Assembly (NCBI GenBank): GCA_023412275.1
Contig: JAEYNY010000134.1
Location: 1 to 14,682 of the forward strand
Length of the DNA stretch: 14,682 nucleotides
From: Bacillota bacterium
Lineage (GTDB): Bacteria > Bacillota > Clostridia > Acetivibrionales > DSM-1351
Direction of reading: 5' to 3'
Under the pieces are notes generated by a model. The model searched no databases. It had not been told where the DNA came from and saw only the letters and a program-made list of their open reading frames with translations. The position numbers and the translations under genes were made by a program. Positions 7,838 to 14,557 of this stretch are shown piece by piece (the stretch's first letter is position 1; each line of letters begins with the position of its first letter).

Positions 7838-8749
7838 CTAATGAAATGTGACTTTTGCAAATCTCCTTTTTAATGCAAAATTATATTTAATGTTTGGATC
7901 ACCAAATATAACCATTATTCCACTTTTATTTTTCAAAGGTATTCCATATTTCTCCTTTATTCTTTTTCCAAAAAGGTTTAATAGTAGATATGGCGTACCA
8001 AGCATTGTGCTTCCCAAACCTAATGACTGTGCAGTAATCATTGCGTAAGTTGCAGCCACATATGAGTCCGCAGGGTCAGCATATTGTGATGCATGAAAAA
8101 TCATTGCTAAAGGAGCAGAATAAGTTAGCCAATTTACCCCATTATCATAATTACTTACAAATGTATCAATAGCAGTTGATGCAAAGGTTTTAATAGAGTC
8201 ATAAGTTTCTTTGCCAACAAATGGTCTATAGATTTTGAGCATTATGGGTGAGAATAGCCATTTATTCTTTTTTAATATATTAACTAGGTCTAAAGTAAAT
8301 TCTTCAACCTTTTCTTTATCATCTAATACCATAACCTCAACATCAGAACTACCAAGCCCATTAGGAGCTGTGGACGCTGCTTCTAATATTTTATCTATAA
8401 TTTCACGTTCAATCTTATGATCTTTATATTCTCTAACACTTCTGCGAGAGATCAATAATGATTTTAAACTTTCATAATTGGCCATACTATCAACTTTAGG
8501 CAACTCAATAACATCATCTGGCGTCATATCTCTTCCATAGATTTTTATTGCATTGTTAGTACAAACCGCCATGCATTGTCCACATGCGATGCACCCAAAA
8601 ACCCTAGTATGGTCTATCTTGACCATTTTATCCTCAATAAATAGTGGTGCTCCCTTACATACCTTTACACATAGACCACATACATTGCACCTGTCTCTAT
8701 CTATTTCAACATTCGCACACTCATAGAATCGGCCTGTTTTTAGTGACAA
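7838..8749 (-). CDS. Nitroreductase-family flavoprotein with N-terminal 2[4Fe-4S] ferredoxin domain
   Basis: A 303-residue cytoplasmic enzyme. The N-terminus has two ferredoxin motifs, C21/C24/C27/C31 and C53/C56/C59/C63. From about residue 95 a nitroreductase domain follows: RRSVREY (102-108) is the usual FMN phosphate-binding segment, APNGLGSSD (128-136) is the next conserved loop, and SLGLGSTMLG (242-251) and FGDP (282-285) are the C-terminal marks. Ferredoxin-nitroreductase fusions are frequent in clostridia. They probably pass electrons from iron-sulfur clusters to FMN and on to nitro, quinone or similar compounds; the substrate is unknown. The start is TTG at 8749: GGCGGAG lies seven bases upstream, and the next ATG (residue 41) would cut off the first cysteine set. 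It is a single-gene unit ended by hairpin R1. Confidence 0.9.
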   Translation of the reverse strand: MSLKTGRFYECANVEIDRDRCNVCGLCVKVCKGAPLFIEDKMVKIDHTRVFGCIACGQCMAVCTNNAIKIYGRDMTPDDVIELPKVDSMANYESLKSLLISRRSVREYKDHKIEREIIDKILEAASTAPNGLGSSDVEVMVLDDKEKVEEFTLDLVNILKKNKWLFSPIMLKIYRPFVGKETYDSIKTFASTAIDTFVSNYDNGVNWLTYSAPLAMIFHASQYADPADSYVAATYAMITAQSLGLGSTMLGTPYLLLNLFGKRIKEKYGIPLKNKSGIMVIFGDPNIKYNFALKRRFAKVTFH

Positions 8750-8778
8750 GAATATTCTCCGCCTTCACTATATATTTT

Positions 8779-8808
8779 TTTATGCTTATTTAAGGTTCGC
8801 ATTATCAA
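8779..8808 (-). promoter_or_regulatory. Weak candidate promoter of the nitroreductase gene
   Basis: TTGATA (8808-8803) and CATAAA (8784-8779) on the minus strand are 18 bases apart, about 30 bases before the TTG start. The -10 match is imperfect. Confidence 0.25.
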
Positions 8809-8831
8809 ACGACACCTCTACAAAGTCATTT

Positions 8832-8977
8832 ATTTACAAATAATACTACATCTGGCATGATTCTATGTCAAGTTTCACAAATTACCGCACTATTCAGTTT
8901 TCAATGAATCATGATCGGCTATCGCAGCCGCTAATGAAAATATATCAGTGCCTGTTCTATAATATACTTGCAGGAAA
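8832..8977 (+). repeat. Dispersed repeat A, copy 1
   Basis: This stretch matches 14152-14320 with about 94% identity by eye over its first 125 bases, from ATTTACAAATAATACTACAT to ATATCAGTGCC. Copy 1 lacks about 23 bases near its end. Both copies end at CTTGCAGGAAA and then differ. Inside are the core TTACCGCACTATTCAG and a small hairpin, CGGCT-ATCGC-AGCCG. Copy 1 runs directly into the IS110-family transposase fragment. No terminal inverted repeat was found. Confidence 0.85.
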
Positions 8978-9166
8978 ATGGAAAGTACTGGCATCTACTG
9001 GCAACCTATCAATGAAATCTTACAACAGTCTTATGGTGGTGACATAACTCTTATTTTTGTGAATGCCAGAGATATGAAGAATGTTCCAGGTAAAAAGACA
9101 GATATGCGGGATTCTGAATGGATAGCCACTCTTCTTATAATCTATCTACTACCGTATGCTGTTTGA
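8978..9166 (+). pseudogene. IS110-family transposase fragment
   Basis: The frame starts MESTGIYWQPINEIL, followed by ITLIFVNARDMKNVPGKKTD and MRDSEWIATLL. This is the stretch typical of the DEDD (RuvC-like) domain of IS110-family transposases: the E of MESTG and the two Ds of KTDMRD are three of the four acidic residues. The N-terminal part with the first D, and everything after WIATLL including the C-terminal serine domain, are missing, and a stop follows at 9164. Of a usual 300-400 residues only about 53 remain. It is the only plus-strand coding trace in the window. Its upstream junction coincides with the end of repeat A. Confidence 0.85.
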
Positions 9167-9209
9167 AATTTAAATGACATTCGTTACAATTTTAAATGCT
9201 CTCAATAAA

Positions 9210-9245
9210 CTAATTCGTATTTTTATAATAAGGATCATTTGCCAT
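9210..9245 (-). other. Orphan translation start (GGAGG plus 11-codon frame)
   Basis: GGAGG, eight bases and ATG (9245) open a frame reading MANDPYYKNTN, then TAG. The ribosome binding site is as good as that of any gene here, but the frame is too short for a gene. It may be the stub of a gene lost by deletion next to the IS110 remnant, or chance. Confidence 0.25.
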
Positions 9246-9306
9246 TACAGTAACCTCCATTCTAAAATTGTCAGATAATATTCATTTTTTGAACTAATTT
9301 CTTCAT

Positions 9307-9335
9307 AAAAAAGCACATTCGTTATCTGAATGTGC
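9307..9335 (-). terminator. Terminator hairpin R2 behind the 338-residue protein gene
   Basis: On the minus strand GCACATTC, a 7-base loop and GAATGTGC form a perfect 8-bp stem followed by six Ts, about 37 bases after the stop at 9372. The sequence just before it (TACCGCACATTCAG) is the core shared with the other repeats. TTTAGGGCGCA, found after hairpins R1 (partly) and R3, here lies in front and overlaps the gene's stop codon. Confidence 0.8.
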
Positions 9336-9371
9336 GGTACTAGATTGATTCTTGATATATCATTTTGCGCC

Positions 9372-10388
9372 CTAAAGTTTTGAATTAATAATTAAACATC
9401 TAAATGTTAAATCATTTGCTATTTTATCCGAAGACTTCCAATTGTCTTCAAGTGCTAAACCTATATATTGAGTCCACTTCGTGAAATAGTAATGATTTAA
9501 CTTCTTAATAAATAGACCATCATTTTCCTTCAATAAATTGTTGACGAAATCAATCTGCCTTTTTATGGGACTTATTCTCGTTGCTATACCGAGCCTTGCA
9601 ATTAGCTCTGTCCGATGAAACCAAATCATCCATTCTTTTGCGCTAAGACTGTTCATATCATCATTAAAATTATTCATAAATGCAGAAGCAGGTGAAATAA
9701 TTTGGTGACTATAAAGTAATTTAACATTTGGAATTGGTGATAAATCAGTAAGCTTTGAAATAGCTTTCTCCATCATTTCTTGGTTTTTAGTATTTTTCCA
9801 GTTATTCGTATTTGCAAGCAATCTCAAATGATATATACATGGCCACATTACTCCACTTTTAAATACCAATTTGTCTTTGTAATCATCATATATATCTGCA
9901 ATACTCTCAACACCACACACATATCTAAACACATCAAGTGATTCATTAATCTGTTCTCTGACAAAATCATAATTCTCGTTTCCAGTGTAAGCGAAAACAC
10001 ATGCCTTTATTAATTTAGAACCACCGATATGTAAGTTGTCCAATGGTTTTCCAACTCTATACATGCTGCCTTCATCAAATTTATCACCTCTCGCAATAAT
10101 CGCATTTAAAGCATTTTGAATAATAGGGTGATTTGGTTCCACTCCCTTTTCTATAAGATATCTTATACTACATTCAGGTTCATCAACGCCATGAAACAAA
10201 CCTCCAAGCCAACCATCTTGTTTTTTAAGTGAAAATATACGCAAAATTTCTGACTCGTTAAGGATTTTAGATTGTAATGCCTTCATATCAGGCTTTGTAA
10301 TATCTTCATGAAATATTTCTTTTCTAATTCGATAAGAAATAGAGGGGCAAGCCCTTTCTGAAATATGTAATGCAGTCTGTTTATTCAT
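9372..10388 (-). CDS. Unrecognised 338-residue protein, possibly an alpha-helical toroid
   Basis: I do not recognise the family with certainty. The protein has no signal peptide or membrane segment and appears mainly helical. Segments such as KKQDGWLGGLFHG (55-67), RYLIEKGVEPNHPIIQ (76-91), a GG-containing loop near residue 122 and WPCIYHLRLLANTNNW (183-198) recall the repeated helix pairs of prenyltransferase / squalene cyclase-like alpha-toroids. No DxDD or other catalytic motif is visible, so this is only a fold guess. The start is ATG at 10388, with AGAGG six bases upstream. The stop TAG lies inside the sequence CTTTAGGGCGCA, which belongs to the dispersed repeat, so the true C-terminus may have been replaced. 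The small DUF4177 gene ends 71 bases upstream in the same direction and could share its transcript. Confidence 0.75.
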   Translation of the reverse strand: MNKQTALHISERACPSISYRIRKEIFHEDITKPDMKALQSKILNESEILRIFSLKKQDGWLGGLFHGVDEPECSIRYLIEKGVEPNHPIIQNALNAIIARGDKFDEGSMYRVGKPLDNLHIGGSKLIKACVFAYTGNENYDFVREQINESLDVFRYVCGVESIADIYDDYKDKLVFKSGVMWPCIYHLRLLANTNNWKNTKNQEMMEKAISKLTDLSPIPNVKLLYSHQIISPASAFMNNFNDDMNSLSAKEWMIWFHRTELIARLGIATRISPIKRQIDFVNNLLKENDGLFIKKLNHYYFTKWTQYIGLALEDNWKSSDKIANDLTFRCLIINSKL

Positions 10389-10459
10389 GATGTACCTCTC
10401 AAGCCAAAAATAAATTAATCATCGCAATATATATGGGAAACTTGAAATAACTAAATTCT

Positions 10460-10606
10460 CTAAGACCCTAATTCTCTCTTTAGATAATGCCAAGCCCACC
10501 ATACACATACTAATTCCCAACCTTGTTGTCCATATTCATTCAGTATTCTTGCTGTTTTTTCTGCACCTCCTGCAATACCAACACATTTGTACTCATATTT
10601 TTTCAT
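10460..10606 (-). CDS. Small DUF4177-family protein
   Basis: Starting from the ATG at 10606 the product is 48 residues: MKKYEYKCV, then AEKTARILNEYGQQGWELVCV (16-35, centred on GWELV) and a final YLKREL. This is the normal size and motif order of DUF4177 proteins, whose function is not known. The frame is open to an earlier ATG at 10645 (61 residues). GGGGGTG six bases before 10606 and the family's usual MKKYEYK start favour the shorter form. No membrane segment is visible. It lies 71 bases upstream of the 338-residue protein gene with no terminator between them, so the two may form an operon. Confidence 0.75.
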   Translation of the reverse strand: MKKYEYKCVGIAGGAEKTARILNEYGQQGWELVCVWWAWHYLKRELGS

Positions 10607-10669
10607 ATTAACACCCCCATTCTCAGATTTTTGAGATAAATTCACACTATATATTGTATTTTATTACAC

Positions 10670-10712
10670 TTCAATCCTTACCGCACTATCCAGTTGTCAA
10701 CGTTCAGCTTTC
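10670..10712 (+). repeat. Dispersed repeat B
   Basis: Bases 10670-10702 match 14194-14226 in repeat A copy 2 with two differences over 33 bases; the core is TTACCGCACTATCCAG. Bases 10693-10712 match 14407-14426 with two differences over 20 (GTTGTCAACGTTCA, then TTTC). The segment thus looks like a mosaic of pieces present at the right end of the window. The rest of the gap 10607-10890 holds the terminator at 10750-10791 and nothing else recognised. Confidence 0.7.
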
Positions 10713-10749
10713 TTACTACGCTATCCCACCATATTGCGAACTAACCGAC

Positions 10750-10791
10750 AAAAAGTACCGCACTTTCATTTTTCAGAATTAGTACGGTACT
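10750..10791 (-). terminator. Terminator hairpin R4 behind the M24 peptidase-like gene
   Basis: On the minus strand AGTACCG and CGGTACT enclose a further interrupted stem (ACT/AGT, TTC/GAA) and are followed by four to five Ts. It lies about 100 bases after the stop at 10891. On the plus strand it contains TACCGCAC, as in the neighbouring repeats. Confidence 0.7.
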
Positions 10792-10890
10792 AACTTTTAA
10801 ATTCTATTCACTTGTTTATTAATATCTCTTAATTCATAACAGTAATTTAAATCATAAAATATAAATAATGCGAGATCATGCTGATAACTT

Positions 10891-11580
10891 TTATAGTTCA
10901 ATTAACGATCCATCCTTAAAATAATATATACTTTCCATTTTAAAACCAAATTTAGAGCCACTTTTTCTTATATGTGGTTCAAATGTAAACATCAAAGCGG
11001 CTGAGAGCCTTGTTTTATTTCCCTTTTCAATGTAAATTCTATTATTTTTTTCTGTTTCAATTGAATGCCCCAAGTTCCCTAAAAAATCCAAATTATTGTA
11101 TCCTAAATACTTGATTTGATCGTTCATAAAAAAATATAATTCTTCAAATGTCATATCTGGTGATACTAAATCAAACAATTTAGAATGAAGCGTTTTTTCG
11201 ATTATCAAGCCATCTCTAAACTCTTGATTTGATATATAATCATGATTTTTAACAACTATTCCATCTTCTATAATCAGTGTTCGTGAATAATCTCCCCATA
11301 TATTTTGAGATTGAGGACTTAAATCAATTGTTACAATATCATTTTTTGCAATTACTCGATCTGAAGGAATATAATCACGCCCAGAAATTGAGAGAACCGT
11401 ATCTTCACCTGGAAAAACAAATGCACCTATTCCATAGTACCAAAAAGATAATATACCCGAATATAACATATAATCTTCTGCCATCTTAACTATTTGCTTT
11501 ACGGTCATACCTTGCTTAATCTTATATTCTAAATAACTCATTGTATTTTTAGCAACTTGCTGTACATCACTATAGTTCAT
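10891..11580 (-). CDS. M24-family metallopeptidase (methionine aminopeptidase / Xaa-Pro peptidase fold)
   Basis: A 229-residue protein with the pita-bread fold of the M24 family. All five metal-ligand positions are visible, counted from this start: D86 in VTIDLSP, D97 in GDYSRT, H172 in NLGHSIE, E201 in FTFEPH and E216 in KMESIYYF. It could therefore bind two metal ions and cleave N-terminal residues from peptides. Some relatives are not peptidases, and the N-terminal creatinase-like domain of full Xaa-Pro peptidases is absent. The start is taken as ATG at 11580, because AAGGGA lies eight to nine bases upstream. The ATG at 11619 (242 residues) has no ribosome binding site. It is a lone gene, closed by the hairpin at 10750-10791. 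Confidence 0.87.
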   Translation of the reverse strand: MNYSDVQQVAKNTMSYLEYKIKQGMTVKQIVKMAEDYMLYSGILSFWYYGIGAFVFPGEDTVLSISGRDYIPSDRVIAKNDIVTIDLSPQSQNIWGDYSRTLIIEDGIVVKNHDYISNQEFRDGLIIEKTLHSKLFDLVSPDMTFEELYFFMNDQIKYLGYNNLDFLGNLGHSIETEKNNRIYIEKGNKTRLSAALMFTFEPHIRKSGSKFGFKMESIYYFKDGSLIEL

Positions 11581-11639
11581 ACTTTTATCCCTTCCACTTA
11601 TAATGCAATTGTCTTTCATTCGCTATATAAACATTCTTA

Positions 11640-11687
11640 CACATTACATTCGACTAAAGCTGTGTACTTTTATACTGTTTCTGCATC
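11640..11687 (-). repeat. Short second trace of the ParA sequence
   Basis: On the minus strand CAGTATAAAA, 18 bases, then AATGTAATGTGTA resembles the ParA fragment at about 12245-12294, where the same two words are 28 bases apart and encode SIKL and SNVMC. Frame and spacing are broken, so this would be a decayed partial copy. Chance is possible for so short a match. Confidence 0.35.
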
Positions 11688-11720
11688 ATCACCAATGTTT
11701 CTAGTACTTCCATTTATTAA

Positions 11721-11998
11721 TTAAATCTTATCATAAAGCTTTCCACGAAGATGCATTAGTTCATCTTTCAAGCGTTTGTTTTCAACCTCTAGATCCTTAA
11801 TACGCTTATTTTTTGCTGCAATGAGAACATCCTTACTGGCATCAGTCATTTGCTTTTTTCCTGTTTGGGTGAAGATAAGCCTTCTTGCTGCTTTCTTAAT
11901 GTTTCGATTCTTTCGCGAATTCCTTGATTGTAATACAAATATGCCTTTGAAACGTCAGATTCCATAGATACACTGTTAAAACTAATACGGCCTTTATC
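11721..11998 (-). pseudogene. tnpC: Tn554-type TnpC (DUF6262-like) 3' part, frameshifted
   Basis: Reading the minus strand from just after a TAG (12001-11999) gives KGRISFNSVSMESDVSKAY, then LYYNQGIRERIETLRKQQ, up to a TGA at 11848-11846. In the neighbouring frame, from ATG 11849 to TAA 11721, the sequence goes on as MTDASKDVLIAAKNKRIKDL and ends in ENKRLKDELMHLRGKLYDKI. Joined, these two parts give the C-terminal half of TnpC-type proteins of Tn554-like transposons: a winged-helix-like VSKAYLY segment, the ERIETLR helix and a C-terminal coiled coil. In the transposon TnpC helps the TnpA and TnpB tyrosine recombinases; neither is present here. A one-base shift and the missing N-terminus make it a dead remnant. 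The family call is from recognised motif order. Confidence 0.7.
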
Positions 11999-12000
11999 CT

Positions 12001-12390
12001 AGTCAAAATAACACCATCAATTTTAAGTTCAGGATTTACATTTACCTTAACCATGTCATATACCTGTTCCAGCTGTACTAATCCATCCAGAGCAAACTTT
12101 TGTGCTTGTACAGGAATTATGAGGCTGTCTGCTGCTGCAAGTCCATTTGTAAGAAGTATGCCAAGGCTCGGCAGACAGTCGATAATTATATAATCATACT
12201 TACTGAATAATTCTTTTTTCAGTATCCTGTTCAACACTTGCTCCCTACACATTACATTTGATAAAAACAAGTCAGCCACGTAAAGTTTTATACTGGAAGG
12301 AATGTAGTCAATGCCCTCCTTGCTGTGTACTATGCTTTCTACTATGTACTCATCACTCAGAGTAATGTGCCTGCTGTTTTGATTAAATAT
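12001..12390 (-). pseudogene. parA: ParA/Soj-type ATPase fragment
   Basis: The open frame from 12390 to about 12001 encodes the middle of a ParA ATPase: GIDYIPSSIKL, LFLSNVMCREQVL, the Walker B region YDYIIIDCLPSLGILLTNGL, AAADSLIIPVQAQKFALDGL and NPELKIDGVILT. The N-terminus with the KGGxGKT P-loop is missing: a stop stands just upstream at 12393-12391, only about 20 bases from the end of the nuclease gene. After ILT the homology ends abruptly and the TnpC remnant begins. About 130 of a usual 250-270 residues remain, so it cannot work as an ATPase. It points to a lost plasmid or integrative element. Confidence 0.85.
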
Positions 12391-12412
12391 TTAATTATCC
12401 ATTTTTGAATTT

Positions 12413-13354
12413 TTACTCGCCTACCATACCGTCTCCATCACGATCATCCATATATTGATACAACCAGTGTTCCTTTGTGATTGGCATCTTAAACCCAGCT
12501 GCTTTTGCTTCAGCTATTGTCACCTTACCATTGTGATTTTTATCTATAGCATCAATGTTATGATTCTTATCTGTAGTAGACGGTTTGGGAGTGGTCTTTG
12601 GCTTTTCTGCCGATTTCTCATTCAAAGACTTATTTACCTTATCAGGATTAACATTATCAAAGTCATCAGTGATAACATTTCCCTTTAATGTATAAGTGTA
12701 ACGATAATGATTAGGAATTTGCGTCTTTGTATTGGGATACGTAATGATAGCTTCAAAATTAGTACAACCACCTGCATCCCTAATGTTTTTTTCCATATAC
12801 GCCTGATCGCCATAACGGTTTAATGTACTGTCCTGCGGTGTTATATTGTAAGCATTTGAAACTCCACCCAAGGAGTCTGCAATGACATGTCCCTGATCCA
12901 GGTCTGCCCGCTCAGTACCAGGAACCTTTGCTTCGTCTTTATAGTATCTGCCATTTTCAAGCACCGGCTCCACTTTTGCGTCCTGAAGAATAATCTTCTT
13001 AGCTGTAACCCTGATTAATTGTCCATATTGATTGGTGTAGGCCCAGTATTCTCTGCCACCATATCCAATATCAACTACAACCATAGGCTTTCTTGTTCCG
13101 CTTGTGTCTCCCCCGGCTACCTTAATTTCCTTGTACTTTCCTTCTGAAGGAGACGATTCAGTTGGTTTACTTGACGCTTGAGCTGTAAGCTTGCTTGGTA
13201 TATCGGTTTGATTTTCACTAGGAGATGCGGTTTCTATAGACGAGCTATTTTCTGTTAATTTCGTAGTTGAATCATTCTGCTTTGGAACACTCTGTACCGA
13301 ACAGCCTGTCAACAATGCTATTATTACTAAATAAGCAATTATGTATTTTCTCAT
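12413..13354 (-). CDS. Lipoprotein DNA/RNA non-specific endonuclease with calcium-loop C-terminus
   Basis: A 313-residue exported protein. Residues 1-18 are a lipoprotein signal ending LLTGC (C18), followed by a long Ser/Thr/Pro/Lys linker to about 72. Residues about 75-225 resemble the DNA-entry-nuclease type of non-specific endonuclease (Endonuclease_NS_2): DLDQGH with the probable catalytic H156, ADSLGG, YNITPQ, then N179-R180 and E188 as metal-site candidates. The C-terminus has an EF-hand loop DKNHNGKVTIAE (271-282) and a final DRDGDGMVGE loop (304-313), like an Excalibur domain without its cysteines. It probably degrades nucleic acid outside the membrane, perhaps for nutrition or DNA uptake. 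AAAGGGG is eight bases from the ATG at 13354 but only two from the ATG at 13360, so the second is preferred. No promoter was clear in 13361-13500. Confidence 0.88.
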   Translation of the reverse strand: MRKYIIAYLVIIALLTGCSVQSVPKQNDSTTKLTENSSSIETASPSENQTDIPSKLTAQASSKPTESSPSEGKYKEIKVAGGDTSGTRKPMVVVDIGYGGREYWAYTNQYGQLIRVTAKKIILQDAKVEPVLENGRYYKDEAKVPGTERADLDQGHVIADSLGGVSNAYNITPQDSTLNRYGDQAYMEKNIRDAGGCTNFEAIITYPNTKTQIPNHYRYTYTLKGNVITDDFDNVNPDKVNKSLNEKSAEKPKTTPKPSTTDKNHNIDAIDKNHNGKVTIAEAKAAGFKMPITKEHWLYQYMDDRDGDGMVGE

Positions 13355-13524
13355 AGTCATATCCCCTTTAGCTGCACAATTTATTATTCAGTATCAAATA
13401 TCATCGGCGTCACTGCTACTCTCGTAATCTGTACCAATTCTTTATTGTTAATCAGTAATACTCTTATATTTTAAACTACCTCTTTATATCATGCAATATT
13501 CAAACTGCGCCCTAAAATGAGCAG

Positions 13525-13558
13525 TAAAAAACCGCATTCCAGTTAACTGAATGTGCGG
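13525..13558 (-). terminator. Terminator hairpin R3 behind the small GNAT gene, member of the dispersed repeat family
   Basis: On the minus strand CCGC, ATTCAGT/ACTGGAAT with small bulges and GCGG are followed by TTTTTT, about 82 bases after the stop at 13641. The surrounding 13503-13590 resembles R1 at 7690-7777, both sharing CAGTAAAAAACCGCATT and a GATATA(T/G)(A)AACATT-like flank. Confidence 0.78.
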
Positions 13559-13640
13559 TAATAAAATGATTCGATATAGAAACATTGTGAAATAAAGCAA
13601 CTCCTGATTATGCTTATAATCTTAACAAATAAATAGAAAT

Positions 13641-14081
13641 TCATGTATCTATTCTTTTCAGACCAGTCAATGCTTTATTTCTATAATTCAAGTCTTCTCT
13701 TACGTTGAAGCCCCTATATTCCCAGAACATATTTCCTATTTCATTATTTTTAAAAACTACGAGTGCTACTTTGCTAATTCCTTCATCATGCAATGCAGCT
13801 ATTGCTGCGTTTACTAAAGCACTCCCGATGCCTTTGTTCCTATAGTTCAAAGAAACAGCAGTATGATAGATATAGCCTCGCCGTCCATCATGGCCTGATA
13901 ATATAATACCTACAATTTTATTCGATATAGTCGCAACGAAGCACGTATTAGGATTACGCTTTAAATACTTGTCAATCCCCTCTTTTGAATCATCAATATC
14001 GTTTAAACCCATCCCAGGAGTTGCCCGCCAAAAGGCATATATTTCATCATAATCATTGATAGTCAATTTCCGCATTTCCAT
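13641..14081 (-). CDS. GNAT-family N-acetyltransferase, YpeA-like
   Basis: A complete 146-residue single-domain acetyltransferase. FWRATPGMGL (17-26) precedes the helix region, CFVA (47-50) and KIVGIILSGHDGRRG (55-69) form the central strands, and TAVSLNYRNKGIGSALV (74-90) is motif A with the R-N-K-G-I-G acetyl-CoA loop. A late NNEIGNMFWEYRGF (112-125) fits motif B. The pattern, including G(H/Y)DG(R/H)RG, is close to E. coli YpeA and its relatives; the acceptor substrate is unknown. The frame is open to a GTG at 14090, but that codon forms part of the ribosome binding site GAGGTG, which is correctly spaced (eight bases) from the ATG at 14081. It is a lone gene, ended by hairpin R3. Unlike the GNAT gene at 7294, this one is whole. 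Confidence 0.9.
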   Translation of the reverse strand: MEMRKLTINDYDEIYAFWRATPGMGLNDIDDSKEGIDKYLKRNPNTCFVATISNKIVGIILSGHDGRRGYIYHTAVSLNYRNKGIGSALVNAAIAALHDEGISKVALVVFKNNEIGNMFWEYRGFNVREDLNYRNKALTGLKRIDT

Positions 14082-14151
14082 TCTATTCACCTCGTCAATT
14101 ATAAATAATCTCTAATTCATGCTTTTAAACGATACTGATAAAAAGTAACGC

Positions 14152-14320
14152 ATTTACAAATAATACTACATTTGGCATGTTTCTATGTCAAGTTTCAATC
14201 CTTACCGCACTATTCAGTTTTCAACGAATCATGATCGGCTATCGTAGCCGCTAATGAAAATATATCAGTGCCTTTTCTAGTACTTTCGTTAAGCCTGTAA
14301 TATAATATACTTGCAGGAAA
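14152..14320 (+). repeat. Dispersed repeat A, copy 2
   Basis: This is the longer copy of the repeat at 8832-8977, offset by 5320 bases. It carries a segment of about 23 bases near its end (TAGTACTTTCGTTAAGCC and flanks) that copy 1 lacks. Its hairpin CGGCTA-TCG-TAGCCG is perfect, while copy 1 has one mismatch at the loop. No transposase follows: after CTTGCAGGAAA the sequence is unrelated. The 14321-14445 stretch holds a further short repeat (14407-14426, shared with repeat B) and otherwise nothing recognised. Confidence 0.85.
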
Positions 14321-14445
14321 TAAGTTTGATTGCACATTTGAGGATTTGCACCCCGTTTTTCAACGTAAACATATTACCCATGAGCACAGCAGATTGTCGC
14401 ACATCTGTTGTCAACGTTCAAGTTTCATATCGCATTCCAAGTAAA

Positions 14446-14485
14446 AATAAAAAGGCCAAATATAGAATTAATCTATACCTGACCT
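14446..14485 (-). terminator. Terminator of the right-edge gene
   Basis: On the minus strand AGGTC...TATAGA, a short loop and TCTATA...GGCCT form an imperfect stem followed by TTTTTATTTTTA, about 73 bases after the stop at 14558. Two internal mismatches make it less certain than the others. Confidence 0.55.
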
Positions 14486-14557
14486 ATTGTTTTAAGCAAT
14501 TTAACATTTGTTTTGTTATATTAAGTTGGCTAAAAATTTATATGATAATTTGTTAAT

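Noticed and set aside
12382..12395. Perfect 14-base palindrome ATTAAATATTTAAT after the nuclease gene
   Set aside because: Pure A/T with no T tract behind a stable stem; chance is likely in this composition.
7690..13560. Reading the repeats as classical integron attC sites
   Set aside because: No GTTRRRY / RYYYAAC core pair and no integrase gene is visible; hairpins with T tracts are explained as terminators.
7690..14426. CRISPR array
   Set aside because: The repeats are few, of unequal length, kilobases apart and in both orientations, with genes between them.
14311..14556. 81-codon plus-strand frame
   Set aside because: It runs across the end of repeat A, a repeat B piece and the terminator of the right-edge gene, has no ribosome binding site and reads like translated repeat.
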